Origin: Mucilaginibacter sp. KACC 22063
GTDB taxonomy: Bacteria > Bacteroidota > Bacteroidia > Sphingobacteriales > Sphingobacteriaceae
Length of the DNA stretch: 64,000 nucleotides
Reading direction: 5' to 3'
Assembly: GCF_028736115.1 (NCBI RefSeq)
Contig: NZ_CP117877.1
Coordinates: 3,906,001 to 3,970,000 of the forward strand
Below, piece after piece: positions 16,976-25,406 of this stretch (the first letter of the stretch is position 1; each line of letters opens with the position of its first letter). A model generated the notes under the pieces. The model had not been told where the DNA came from, did not search any database, and worked only from the letters and a program-made list of their open reading frames with translations. A program made the translations under genes and the position numbers.

Positions 16976-18514
16976 CTATAACTTATCCAGATCAGCCAGG
17001 TATTGCTCTGCTTGTTTTAAAGTTGCTTCCAGTTCCTGCTTATTGAATTTTTCCAGCATCCGGTACATCATAGAAATACGCGGGTTATTTTCCAGTTGCT
17101 TGCGGTTACGGTCGAAGAAATTCCAGTAAAGGCTATTGTATGGACAGGCTTTTTCGCCATGTTTCTTTTTATAATCGTAATGGCAATGCTTACAGTAGTC
17201 GCTCATTTTATTGATGTAAGCTGCCGATGCCACATATGGTTTCGACCCGATGATACCCCCATCGGCAAACTGGCTCATGCCGCGGGTGTTAGTAATCTCT
17301 ACCCATTGTATAGCATCAATGTATATACCCAGGTACCATTGGTCAACCTCATCGGGGTCGGCGCCGATCAGCAACGCAAAATTGCCAATTACCATTAGTC
17401 TTTGGATGTGGTGTGCCCAGGCATTGTCAAGCGACTGGTTAATACACTTATTGAGACAGTTCATTTTGGTTTCGCCGTCCCAATACCATTTAGGTAATTG
17501 ATTTTTATGATTGAAGAAATTTTTCTCCGCATACTCAGGCATCTTGGCCCAGTAAACGCCCCGCATAAATTCGCGCCAGCCAATGATCTGCCTGATGTAC
17601 CCTTCTACCTGTGCAAGGCTAATCGTTGTTTTATTTTTATTCCACGCTTTTAATACTGCATCTACAATCTCGGCAGGGGAAACCATTTTAACATTCTGCG
17701 CGAATGACATACGCGAATGGAACAGACTGATATGATCCTGCAACATGGCATCTTCATAAGTGCCAAAGTTAGGCAGCAATTCTTCGCAAAAGTATGTGAG
17801 CAGTTCTAAAGCTTCCTTTCGTGACAAGGGCCAGCCTAAATTGCCTGCTTCTACCCTGCCAAAATATCTTACACCCATTTTGTCGATCATGGTTTTCAGC
17901 TCCGTTACATCATGGCTGAATATGAGCGGCTGCTTTAAGGGTACTTTACCGTCATAGCGTTTACGGTTGTCATGGTCAAAGTTCCATTTACCATTGAGCG
18001 GTCCATCACCATCCATTAAAATACCAAGCTTGTTACGCATGTGGCGATAAAAGCTTTCCATCAGGTAACTTTTCCTGTTTCCAAAAAAGTCGCGGATGTC
18101 ATTACGGGCCGTCAGAAAATGTTCTGTATCCGCAACGCCCCAATCTATTTTAAGCTTGTTACAAAAGGCTTTCAATTGTTCGTCAAGCCGGTACTCATCA
18201 GGCAATTGGTATTCAAACCGGGTGATCTGATGCTCTTTGATAAGGAGATTAATGTTTTTATCGAAGTGCTGCTGATTGTCTTTATCATCCAGCTTAATAT
18301 ATATCACTTTATGGCCAGCCTGTTTAAGTTGGTGAGCGAAGTTGCGCATAGCAGCAAAAAAGGCCAGTATCTTTTGAACATGGTGGTGCAACAGGTACTC
18401 TTGCTCCTGCATAACCTCCATCAGCACATAACAGGTATCATCATCTTTCTTGCTGAACCAACTGTGCTGAGTGTTGAGCTGGTCGCCAAGTATTAACCGT
18501 AAAGTTTTGGACAT
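16976..18514 (-). CDS. FeS-type cryptochrome/photolyase (DPRP, probable (6-4) photolyase)
   Basis: This 512-aa protein belongs to the deoxyribodipyrimidine photolyase-related family (FeS-BCP, PhrB/CryB type). These bind FAD, a second chromophore and a [4Fe-4S] cluster, and characterised members repair (6-4) photoproducts. The N-terminus LRLILGDQLNTQHSW is diagnostic. The C-terminal half has the FAD-binding helical core (IIGWREFMRGVYW, AIQWVEITNTRGMSQFADGG). Candidate cluster cysteines are in MNCLNKC (about 352-356), YCKHCHYD (about 450-453) and KACPYN (about 464). It lies on the same strand as CRY-DASH but is separated by about 490 bp of repeats, so it is probably transcribed alone. Confidence 0.93.
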   Translation of the reverse strand: MSKTLRLILGDQLNTQHSWFSKKDDDTCYVLMEVMQEQEYLLHHHVQKILAFFAAMRNFAHQLKQAGHKVIYIKLDDKDNQQHFDKNINLLIKEHQITRFEYQLPDEYRLDEQLKAFCNKLKIDWGVADTEHFLTARNDIRDFFGNRKSYLMESFYRHMRNKLGILMDGDGPLNGKWNFDHDNRKRYDGKVPLKQPLIFSHDVTELKTMIDKMGVRYFGRVEAGNLGWPLSRKEALELLTYFCEELLPNFGTYEDAMLQDHISLFHSRMSFAQNVKMVSPAEIVDAVLKAWNKNKTTISLAQVEGYIRQIIGWREFMRGVYWAKMPEYAEKNFFNHKNQLPKWYWDGETKMNCLNKCINQSLDNAWAHHIQRLMVIGNFALLIGADPDEVDQWYLGIYIDAIQWVEITNTRGMSQFADGGIIGSKPYVASAAYINKMSDYCKHCHYDYKKKHGEKACPYNSLYWNFFDRNRKQLENNPRISMMYRMLEKFNKQELEATLKQAEQYLADLDKL

Positions 18515-18591
18515 ACAGTACCAACAACAAACCCCAAAAGAGGTTGCTTAACACACAGAAAGTTTTAGAGCTGTTTGGTGTAGGAGAAATT

Positions 18592-18655
18592 AACCCTTAT
18601 TAAAGCAACTACTTAAGCACTGACGTTACTGACGTTGCTTTCACCTTAAAATAAG
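18592..18655. repeat. Degenerate partial MITE-like repeat, copy D
   Basis: The stretch contains ACCCTTATTAAAGCAA, then GCACTGACGTTACTGACGTTGC, which parallels the left half of copy C (CCCCTTATCGAAGCAA, GCACTGACGTTGCC). The right end is missing. Within it GACGTTACTGACGTT is a short tandem duplication. Confidence 0.45.
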
Positions 18656-18702
18656 ACGGCGATTGAAAATGTTGTTCAAACATAGTTGAGGTTTACTTTA
18701 TA

Positions 18703-18801
18703 TACCCCTTATTAAGGCAAATGCCATATCACTACCTCTGCCTTCCCCTTTTAAGGGGAACACTACGTCAGTGATATAGTCCAAAACATAAATAAGGGGT
18801 A
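18703..18801. repeat. MITE/REP-like repeat, copy B
   Basis: 99 bp bounded by TACCCCTTAT and ATAAGGGGTA (perfect 10-bp inverted ends), with internal dyad TTCCCCTTTTAAGGGGAA. It shares GTGATATAGTCCAAAACATA with copy C. Confidence 0.75.
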
Positions 18802-18888
18802 AAGAAAATTTTGAAGTAATATAACAGATATCTCACTTCGTTCGATATGACAAATTTTATACGATGTGATTATGCAGTTTTATAAGCT

Positions 18889-18989
18889 TACCCCTTATCG
18901 AAGCAAATGCCATAGCACTGACGTTGCCTTCCCCCTTTTAAGGGGAACACTACTGCAAGTGATATAGTCCAAAACATAAATAAGGGGTA
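18889..18989. repeat. MITE/REP-like repeat, copy C
   Basis: 101 bp with the same perfect ends TACCCCTTAT / ATAAGGGGTA and the internal dyad around TTCCCCCTTTTAAGGGGAA. It is highly similar to copy B. The 18802-18888 gap between B and C holds a second spacer repeat type, CTCACTTCGTTCGATATGAC, and no gene. Confidence 0.75.
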
Positions 18990-19004
18990 AAGAAAGAAAA
19001 AAAA

Positions 19005-20294
19005 CTAAGCCACGTCTTTCGCCTCAGACAACCACAAGGATAGGTATTCGTCTTTTGCTTCGGCTGATTTTGAGGTGTCGAAGTATTTGTTTTCGCGTGG
19101 GTCGCTGCCTACACCGGCTATAAAAGCCCAGTTGCCCCAGTTGCTTGCCGGCGAATAATCGATCAATACACTTTCAAAATATTGTGCGCCTAATGTCCAG
19201 TCGACTTTCAGGTCTTTGATCAGGTACGATGCCAAAGCCTGACGAGTGTAATTATTTACAAAACCTGTATGCTTAAGCTCGTTCATGGCTGCATCAATGG
19301 TGCTGTTACCTGTGGTGCCATTTTTCCAATTCTCAAAACTTTCCTGCTGCATTGCAGTTGTTTCAGGCGCTTCCTTTTTGAAGCCCTCGGCTTTAAAAAA
19401 CTTGCTGCTGCCATGCTTTTTAAACATAAAGCGAAAATAATCGCGCCAAAGTAACTCAAGTACCAGCGGGTGGTTATGATGCTGAAAATGCTGCATTACG
19501 GACCAATATACCTGACGCAGTGACAAACTGCCTAAGGCCAGCCAGGGCGATATGCCCGAAACATAGGTTTGCATACCATTACGTGCTGGTTTTGCTCCTA
19601 CTGCGGCAAGGCTTGCATCCAGGTATTGCTGCAACTGTTGTGCACCTGCTGTTTCACCACCAATAAAGTGGAACCTGGCGCGGTTGTCAATCACAGGCTC
19701 TTCCATACCTAAATCGTGCAAAGTTGGTATTTCTCCTGCTTCAACATTTTCAGGCATGGCAATATGATCAGGGGTTTGAAGGCTCGGCCTTACAGAACTA
19801 TCGCGCTCTATCTTCTTCTTAAAAACGGCGAAGCTGTCGGGAATGTCTTTGATCGGGAAAGGCAGATCCTCTTTATGATATAGCGTGTGGCCAATAAAAT
19901 GCTTTAAGTTCAATTTGATCTTCCATAAAGCAGCCTCTACCGCTTCTGATATGGCTGTTTCCTCGAATGATACTTCACGATGATGATAAACCTCGCTTAC
20001 ATGATATTCAGCAGCCAATTGTGGAATTAATTCAGCAGGGTCGCCGGTACGCACTATGAGGTCGCCGCCTAAGGCCTGCAGGTTTTGACGTAAATTCTGA
20101 ACAGATTCTATTAAAAATTTACCACGGAGACTCCCTGTTTTAGGTAAACCTGATGAAGTAGTCTGAAAGTAATAGGGATCGAAGATAAAAACGGGCAATA
20201 CGGTGTCAGCCTTACGGGTTGCTTCCAACAAAATTTCGTTATCATTTACCCGCAAATCATTTCTAAACCAAACTAAGATAGTTTTATTGCTCAT
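19005..20294 (-). CDS. Cryptochrome DASH
   Basis: This 429-aa FAD/MTHF-binding protein of the CRY-DASH subfamily has VWFRNDLRVNDNEIL at the N-terminus (alpha/beta antenna domain, about 5-130). The FAD domain (about 200-420) contains ELLWRDYFRFMFKKHG, GFVNNYTRQALASYL and the DASH-type NWAFIAGVGSDPRENKYF near the C-terminus. Characterised members repair CPD lesions in single-stranded DNA and may act as photoreceptors. It is transcribed divergently from the TetR-like gene across a 245-bp region with an ACGTAA/TTACGT dyad. Confidence 0.95.
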   Translation of the reverse strand: MSNKTILVWFRNDLRVNDNEILLEATRKADTVLPVFIFDPYYFQTTSSGLPKTGSLRGKFLIESVQNLRQNLQALGGDLIVRTGDPAELIPQLAAEYHVSEVYHHREVSFEETAISEAVEAALWKIKLNLKHFIGHTLYHKEDLPFPIKDIPDSFAVFKKKIERDSSVRPSLQTPDHIAMPENVEAGEIPTLHDLGMEEPVIDNRARFHFIGGETAGAQQLQQYLDASLAAVGAKPARNGMQTYVSGISPWLALGSLSLRQVYWSVMQHFQHHNHPLVLELLWRDYFRFMFKKHGSSKFFKAEGFKKEAPETTAMQQESFENWKNGTTGNSTIDAAMNELKHTGFVNNYTRQALASYLIKDLKVDWTLGAQYFESVLIDYSPASNWGNWAFIAGVGSDPRENKYFDTSKSAEAKDEYLSLWLSEAKDVA

Positions 20295-20451
20295 TGATAC
20301 GATCAGCTAACCAGACTTTGTAAAATTTGCAATAATTTGTGTTATTTCCACACATTGAAAGAATATTTTACATCATCTCAACATTTATGGTAAAGAGATT
20401 TACGGTAATAGCTGCAAATCTGATTTTTAAAAACCAAGGCTAATTCTCTGT

Positions 20452-20473
20452 ACGTAAGTAAAATAAATTACGT
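20452..20473. promoter_or_regulatory. Dyad ACGTAA-N10-TTACGT, candidate TetR-type operator
   Basis: Perfect 6-bp inverted repeat in the divergent region between CRY-DASH and the TetR-like regulator, 67 bp upstream of the regulator's ATG. Size and position fit an operator that could control both directions; unproven. Confidence 0.4.
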
Positions 20474-20539
20474 TTATTAACATTGCATGACATTTACTTA
20501 TGCTTTGTTATGTAACTTTAATTTATAAAAAACAAACAC

Positions 20540-21193
20540 ATGGCTACAATTGAAAGCATCCAAAACGCATATATCGACTATGTACTAACAGAAGGTACCG
20601 AGCCTAAATCTGTTTATGTTTTTGCTAAGAAAAATGAAATGACCGAGGAAGAATTTTATCGCTTCTTTGGCTCATTTGAAGCTATTGAACAAAATATATG
20701 GGCCGATATTGCCAAGAAAACTATTACCGAAATTAAAACACAGGAAGTTTGGTCGCAATATTCTGCCCGCGAAAAAGCACTATCATTTTTTTACAGCTTT
20801 TTTGAACTACTTAAAGGCACCCGGAGCTTTGCCGTATACAGCCTTAAAAAGCATCAAAGGGCGTTAAGCCATCCGCGTATACTTGATGACCTGAAAACCA
20901 TTGTAGAAAATTTTGGTGATGATATAATTAAAGAAGGTTTGGAGTCGGGCGAATTGGCAGACCGCCGCTTTTTAGCAAAACGCTACAAAGATGGTTTATG
21001 GATGCAGTTCGGCTTTGTGCTTAATTTCTGGATCAACGATAACTCAGCGGGTTTCGAAAAAACTGACGAAGCAATTGAAAAAGGTGTAAACGTAACGTTC
21101 GACCTGTTTCAGCGCTCGCCGATTGACAACCTGTTAGAGTATGGTAAGTTTTTAGCTAAAAATGGAAACTTCCGTGAACGCATGGGTGTTTAA
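20540..21193 (+). CDS. TetR-like transcriptional regulator
   Basis: This all-helical 217-aa protein has TetR-family size. The N-terminal 50 residues (ESIQNAYIDYVLTEG...VYVFAKKNEMTEEEFYRFFGS) fit a TetR-type HTH, but the first helices are weaker than the canonical form. The C-terminal part (about 70-200) resembles a TetR C-terminal ligand domain. It is the first gene of a tight seven-gene cluster ending in a photolyase, so it likely controls that cluster and itself. An ABC1/UbiB gene two places downstream is a recurrent partner in this context (my recollection, unchecked). Confidence 0.75.
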   Translation: MATIESIQNAYIDYVLTEGTEPKSVYVFAKKNEMTEEEFYRFFGSFEAIEQNIWADIAKKTITEIKTQEVWSQYSAREKALSFFYSFFELLKGTRSFAVYSLKKHQRALSHPRILDDLKTIVENFGDDIIKEGLESGELADRRFLAKRYKDGLWMQFGFVLNFWINDNSAGFEKTDEAIEKGVNVTFDLFQRSPIDNLLEYGKFLAKNGNFRERMGV

Positions 21194-21217
21194 GGCTTAA
21201 ACTAAACATCTGCCTGC

Positions 21218-21880
21218 ATGAAGAAAATAGCCGCCATATTTGATATGGATGGAACCTTAATTGATAATAACGCTTACCACTTTAAAGCCTGGCAACAGCT
21301 TTTTAAACTTAAAGGTTTACCCGAATTAACACACGAAGTTTTTAATGAGAACATGAGTGGCGTTCCGGGATTGGCAAGTCTGCATAACGTGCTTGGTTAC
21401 AATCATTCAGATGAAGAGTTTCAACAGTGGTTTGCCGAGAAAAGTGAATTATATAAACAGGCTTACGCGCCGTATGTACAGCCTATAAATGGGCTGGAAC
21501 GTTTCTTAACCGAATTGAAAGATGCAGGCATACCGATGGCTGTAGCAACCTCGGCTTCGCCGGGTAATGTTGAATATGTATTCAGTCATCTAAATTTAAG
21601 ACCATACTTTAATGCCATAATTGATGGCACCAGGGTAAACGAAGCCAAACCTAACCCACAAATATTTTTAAAGGCAGCGCATGATTTAGGAATTGATCCC
21701 GAAAACTGCATAGTGTTTGAAGATTCAATATCAGGTGTTAAGGCAGGGAATAATGCAGGCATGAAGGTAGTTGCTTTAACTACCACTCATCATGCAGGCG
21801 AACTGCACCCCGTAAATATGATCATAGCCGATTATTCCAGCATAGCTTTACATGATGTGCTGGCTTTATTTGAAGAATAA
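21218..21880 (+). CDS. HAD phosphatase, beta-phosphoglucomutase-like
   Basis: This 220-aa HAD subfamily IA protein carries all four motifs: FDMDGTLIDNN (about 8-18), VATSASP (about 108-114), a Lys in NEAKPNPQIF (about 143), and FEDSISGVKAGNNAGM (about 167-182). A helical cap lies at about 20-85. Such enzymes dephosphorylate or isomerise small sugar phosphates; the substrate is not readable. It starts 24 bp after the regulator and ends 1 bp before the UbiB gene, so it sits inside the operon. Confidence 0.88.
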   Translation: MKKIAAIFDMDGTLIDNNAYHFKAWQQLFKLKGLPELTHEVFNENMSGVPGLASLHNVLGYNHSDEEFQQWFAEKSELYKQAYAPYVQPINGLERFLTELKDAGIPMAVATSASPGNVEYVFSHLNLRPYFNAIIDGTRVNEAKPNPQIFLKAAHDLGIDPENCIVFEDSISGVKAGNNAGMKVVALTTTHHAGELHPVNMIIADYSSIALHDVLALFEE

Positions 21881-21881
21881 G

Positions 21882-23198
21882 ATGAGCGAGCAAAAAGAAC
21901 AAAACAGTATACCAACATCAAAAGTTGAGCGGTCTGCAAAATTTGTAAAAACAGGTTTTAAAATTGGCGGCAACTATATTAAACATTATTCCAAAAAGCT
22001 GTTTAATCCCGATCTGGATAAATCTGAATTAAACGAAGATAACGCCAGCGATATTTACGAATCTTTAAGTGAGCTTAAGGGCAGCGCATTAAAGGTTGCG
22101 CAAATGCTTAGCATGGACCGCAACCTGCTTCCGCAGGCGTATACCGATAAGTTTTCACAGTCGCAGTATAATGCGCCACCATTATCAGGCCCGCTTATTG
22201 TACAAACTTTTCGCAAGTATTTTGGCAAATCGCCGGATAAGATTTACGATAAATTCAACCTTAAATCAAGCAATGCCGCATCAATAGGCCAGGTACACCA
22301 GGCAGAACTTAATGGACAAAAACTTGCGGTTAAAATCCAGTATCCTGGTGTTGGCGATTCCATTTCATCAGACCTTAAACTGGTGAAGCCGTTTGCATTC
22401 CGGCTTTTAGGCATTAGCGGTAAAGACCTTGATGTTTATATGAACGAGGTGGAAGAACGCCTGCTGGAAGAAACCGATTACGAATTGGAAGTACGCCGCA
22501 GTGTAGAATTTTCTAACGCCTGCTCTGGCCTTGATAACATTATATTTCCAACATATTATCCCGAGCTATCCAGCAAGCGTATCATCACCATGAGCTGGAT
22601 AGATGGTAAGCACTTAAAGGAGTTTTTAGCCACCAACCCATCTCAGGATTTACGCAATCAAATTGGCCAGGCGCTTTGGGATTTTTACAATTTTCAACAG
22701 CATGAATTGCGTGCTGTGCACGCTGACCCGCATCCGGGTAATTTCATGATCACGCCAGAAGGCAAACTTGGTGTTATAGACTTCGGTTGTATTAAAGAGA
22801 TGCCCGAAGACTTTTATTATCCGTTCTTCTCGCTTACCTCAACCGATTTATTGGGCAACCGCGAGGAAACGATCAAAGCATTTCGCGAGCTGGAAATGAT
22901 CTTGCCTAACGATACGGAAAGCCAGATAGAATTTTATTACACCATGTACAAGCAAATGATCAGCCTTTTTGCTAAACCCTACATGAGCAATACTTTCGAT
23001 TTTGGTAAAACAGCGTTTTTCGATGAATTATATGGCTTTGGTGAGCAGGTAGCTAAAATGCCCGAGTTTAAACAGGCACGGGGTGTAAAACATTTTATAT
23101 ATGTCAACAGAACCAACTTTGGCTTATACAACATCCTGCACGAGCTAAAGGCGGAAGTAAAAACCGACACTTATAAACCGCATCTTGTAGCAGTTTAA
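21882..23198 (+). CDS. ABC1/AarF/UbiB-family atypical kinase
   Basis: This 438-aa protein-kinase-like protein starts at ATG 21882, 1 bp after the HAD stop; an overlapping in-frame ATG 10 codons upstream is less likely. It shows the family's KxGQ-like motif in altered form (LKGSALKVAQMLS), the ATP-binding Lys in LAVKIQYPGV, the catalytic HADPHPGNF and the metal-binding IDFGCIKEMP. Homologues support ubiquinone, menaquinone or isoprenoid lipid metabolism. Here it may serve quinone or membrane protection under light stress (inference from the neighbours). Confidence 0.9.
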   Translation: MSEQKEQNSIPTSKVERSAKFVKTGFKIGGNYIKHYSKKLFNPDLDKSELNEDNASDIYESLSELKGSALKVAQMLSMDRNLLPQAYTDKFSQSQYNAPPLSGPLIVQTFRKYFGKSPDKIYDKFNLKSSNAASIGQVHQAELNGQKLAVKIQYPGVGDSISSDLKLVKPFAFRLLGISGKDLDVYMNEVEERLLEETDYELEVRRSVEFSNACSGLDNIIFPTYYPELSSKRIITMSWIDGKHLKEFLATNPSQDLRNQIGQALWDFYNFQQHELRAVHADPHPGNFMITPEGKLGVIDFGCIKEMPEDFYYPFFSLTSTDLLGNREETIKAFRELEMILPNDTESQIEFYYTMYKQMISLFAKPYMSNTFDFGKTAFFDELYGFGEQVAKMPEFKQARGVKHFIYVNRTNFGLYNILHELKAEVKTDTYKPHLVAV

Positions 23199-23237
23199 GT
23201 TAAATCATTATTTTAGCTACACATTAACCGATAAAGC

Positions 23238-23555
23238 ATGAGCAACATTCTCGATAATACTTTTGTGCACCACGTACATTTCTGGCTGCATAACAAAGCT
23301 GATAAAGCCAAACTGATCGAAGGCCTTGAAACGCTGAAACCGATTACCCATATCCGACACATGCACATTGGCGTACCAGCTGATACCAACCGTGACGTGA
23401 TCGACCGCTCGTATGATGTGTCGTTGTTGCTATTATTCAATTCTCCTGAAGAACAGGAAGCCTACCAGGTAGACCCTACCCATGTGCGCTTTGCCGAAGA
23501 TTATGCAAAGCCTTTATGTGCCAGGGTGGTGGTACAGGATAGTGTTAATATCTGA
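23238..23555 (+). CDS. Dabb-family protein (stress-responsive A/B barrel)
   Basis: This 105-aa single-domain protein matches the dimeric alpha+beta barrel (Dabb) profile. It has VHHVHFWLHNKADKAKLIEG at the N-terminus, a central HIRHMHIGVPADTNRDVIDRSY and a C-terminal strand CARVVVQDSVNI. Members are found in stress regulons and as small enzymes of unknown substrate. It lies 39 bp after the UbiB gene within the operon. Confidence 0.85.
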   Translation: MSNILDNTFVHHVHFWLHNKADKAKLIEGLETLKPITHIRHMHIGVPADTNRDVIDRSYDVSLLLLFNSPEEQEAYQVDPTHVRFAEDYAKPLCARVVVQDSVNI

Positions 23556-23617
23556 TGTTGATTTTTAAACATTACTTGTAAAAACTTGCAGCCCTTTTTA
23601 TTGTTGCACATTACTAT

Positions 23618-24496
23618 ATGAAGGTTCTGCTTACAGGCGCTAATGGTTATATTGGCACAAGATTAATACCGGCCTTGCTTGAAGAAGGCCACGAGGTAGT
23701 TTGCCTTGTCCGTGATCCGGCATTGTTTCGTAAGCAAAGCCCCTTTGCCGACAGGGTTACTTTAATTACCGGCGACCTGCTTCGGTCACGAAGTATGGAA
23801 CCACTTCCTGATGATATTGATGCTGCCTATTATCTGGTAAATGCTATGGTACAAACCTCAGGCTTTGCAGGCTTAGAGGCTCTTGCTGCACAAAATTTTG
23901 TTAACGCAATTGATGATACCAACTGCAAGCAGATCATTTCTTTAAGCGATATCGACGATCATCTTGCCGATGTTGGCTTATCACGCCAGCATGTTGAAGA
24001 AATTTTGGCTACTGCCGATGCCGCCATTACCATCTTAAAAACCACAATGATAGTTGGCCAGGGCAGCATAGCTACAGAACTAATGGAGGGCCTTACCCGT
24101 AAGATGCCAATCATCATTGCCTCAAACTGGGCCAAGGCGCAGGAAGAGCCCATTGCCACCTCTGACGTAATTAAATATCTCACAGGCTGCCTGCTTAACG
24201 AAAAAGCTTACAACAGTGAATTTCACATCAGCGGCCCCGAGATTACCACCTTCCGCGACATGCTGAAAACCTATGGCGAGATATGCCGTAAAACAAAAGT
24301 AAAAATTGTTACGGTACCGCAGGTTTCAAAAGCCTTGTCAACTTACTGGCTTAACTTTTTAACACCTATCAGCTACTCGCACGCAAAAACACTGGTTGAA
24401 AATCTTAAGTATGATTTAATTTCACGTGATGATGCGATTTTAAATATTGTTCCGATGCAAAGGCTTACCTTTAAAGAAGCCTTAAAACAAACCTGA
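23618..24496 (+). CDS. NAD(P)-binding SDR/NmrA-like protein
   Basis: This 292-aa atypical short-chain dehydrogenase has a Rossmann fold with TGANGYIGTRL (about 6-16) at the cofactor site and an NmrA-like course (AYYLVNAMVQ, about 67-76). The canonical YxxxK pair is not obvious, so it may bind NAD(P)H without classical SDR catalysis. It ends 1 bp before the next gene, which suggests translational coupling with the second SDR-type protein. Confidence 0.82.
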   Translation: MKVLLTGANGYIGTRLIPALLEEGHEVVCLVRDPALFRKQSPFADRVTLITGDLLRSRSMEPLPDDIDAAYYLVNAMVQTSGFAGLEALAAQNFVNAIDDTNCKQIISLSDIDDHLADVGLSRQHVEEILATADAAITILKTTMIVGQGSIATELMEGLTRKMPIIIASNWAKAQEEPIATSDVIKYLTGCLLNEKAYNSEFHISGPEITTFRDMLKTYGEICRKTKVKIVTVPQVSKALSTYWLNFLTPISYSHAKTLVENLKYDLISRDDAILNIVPMQRLTFKEALKQT

Positions 24497-24497
24497 T

Positions 24498-25406
24498 ATG
24501 CCCCAAAAACATATTCTGATAACCGGTGCAAGCGGCCTTATCGGGCGCGAACTTACCCATGCTTTACTACAAAAGGGTTATAAGGTAAGCCATCTTAACC
24601 GCAAGCCCGGCCATAACCCCGAAGTAAATAGTTATTTGTGGGATGTACCTAAGGGGCAAATTGACGAGCAATGCCTCAACGGTGTGGATACCATTGTACA
24701 CCTGGCGGGTGCACCTATTGCCGATAAACGCTGGACTAAAAAACGCAAGCAGGAAATTATTGACAGCCGCGTTCAGTCAATCGGCTTAATATACCAGCTC
24801 ATGAGGCGCAAGCCCAACCAGGTAAAGCATGTGATATCGGCATCAGGTATTAGCTATTATGGCGACTGTGGCGATGAAATAATAACTGAAGAACGTGCGC
24901 CTGCCAATGATTTTTTAGGGCAATGCTGCGTATTATGGGAACAAGCCGTTGATAATGGCTCAGAATTTAACCTCCGCATTGCCAAGTTTCGGACGGGAGT
25001 GGTTCTAAGCACCGAAAGCGGAGCTTTACCTGTGCTTGCAAGGCCAATAAAACTTGGCTTTGGCTCGCCACTGGGCAATGGCAAACAATGGATGCCCTGG
25101 ATACATATTGACGATACGGTAAACATGTACATAAAGGCCATTGAAGACGACTCTGTTACCGGTGCATTTAACATGGTAGCCCCTCAGCCGCTTACTAATC
25201 AACAGCTAACACAGGCAGTTGCACGGCAACTGCGCCGCCCTTTATGGATGCCTAAAGTACCCGCCTTTGCCATTAAATTATTGTTTGGCGAGATGAGCTT
25301 AGTTATATTACAAAGCTTAAAAGCCTCATCTGTTAAAATTGAAAGTGCAGGCTTTACATTTAAGTATCCAATTATTGCCGATGCCCTCAAAAATCTTTAT
25401 GAGTAA
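24498..25406 (+). CDS. TIGR01777-family epimerase/SDR protein
   Basis: This 302-aa extended SDR of the YfcH/TIGR01777 type has ITGASGLIGRELTH (about 7-20), VHLAGAPIADKRWT (about 67-80), SGISYYGDCGDE (about 114-125; Tyr in place of the usual YxxxK) and a C-terminal DUF1731-like segment. Biochemical function of the family is unknown. Its last 8 bp overlap the photolyase start, so the two are translationally coupled. Confidence 0.9.
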   Translation: MPQKHILITGASGLIGRELTHALLQKGYKVSHLNRKPGHNPEVNSYLWDVPKGQIDEQCLNGVDTIVHLAGAPIADKRWTKKRKQEIIDSRVQSIGLIYQLMRRKPNQVKHVISASGISYYGDCGDEIITEERAPANDFLGQCCVLWEQAVDNGSEFNLRIAKFRTGVVLSTESGALPVLARPIKLGFGSPLGNGKQWMPWIHIDDTVNMYIKAIEDDSVTGAFNMVAPQPLTNQQLTQAVARQLRRPLWMPKVPAFAIKLLFGEMSLVILQSLKASSVKIESAGFTFKYPIIADALKNLYE

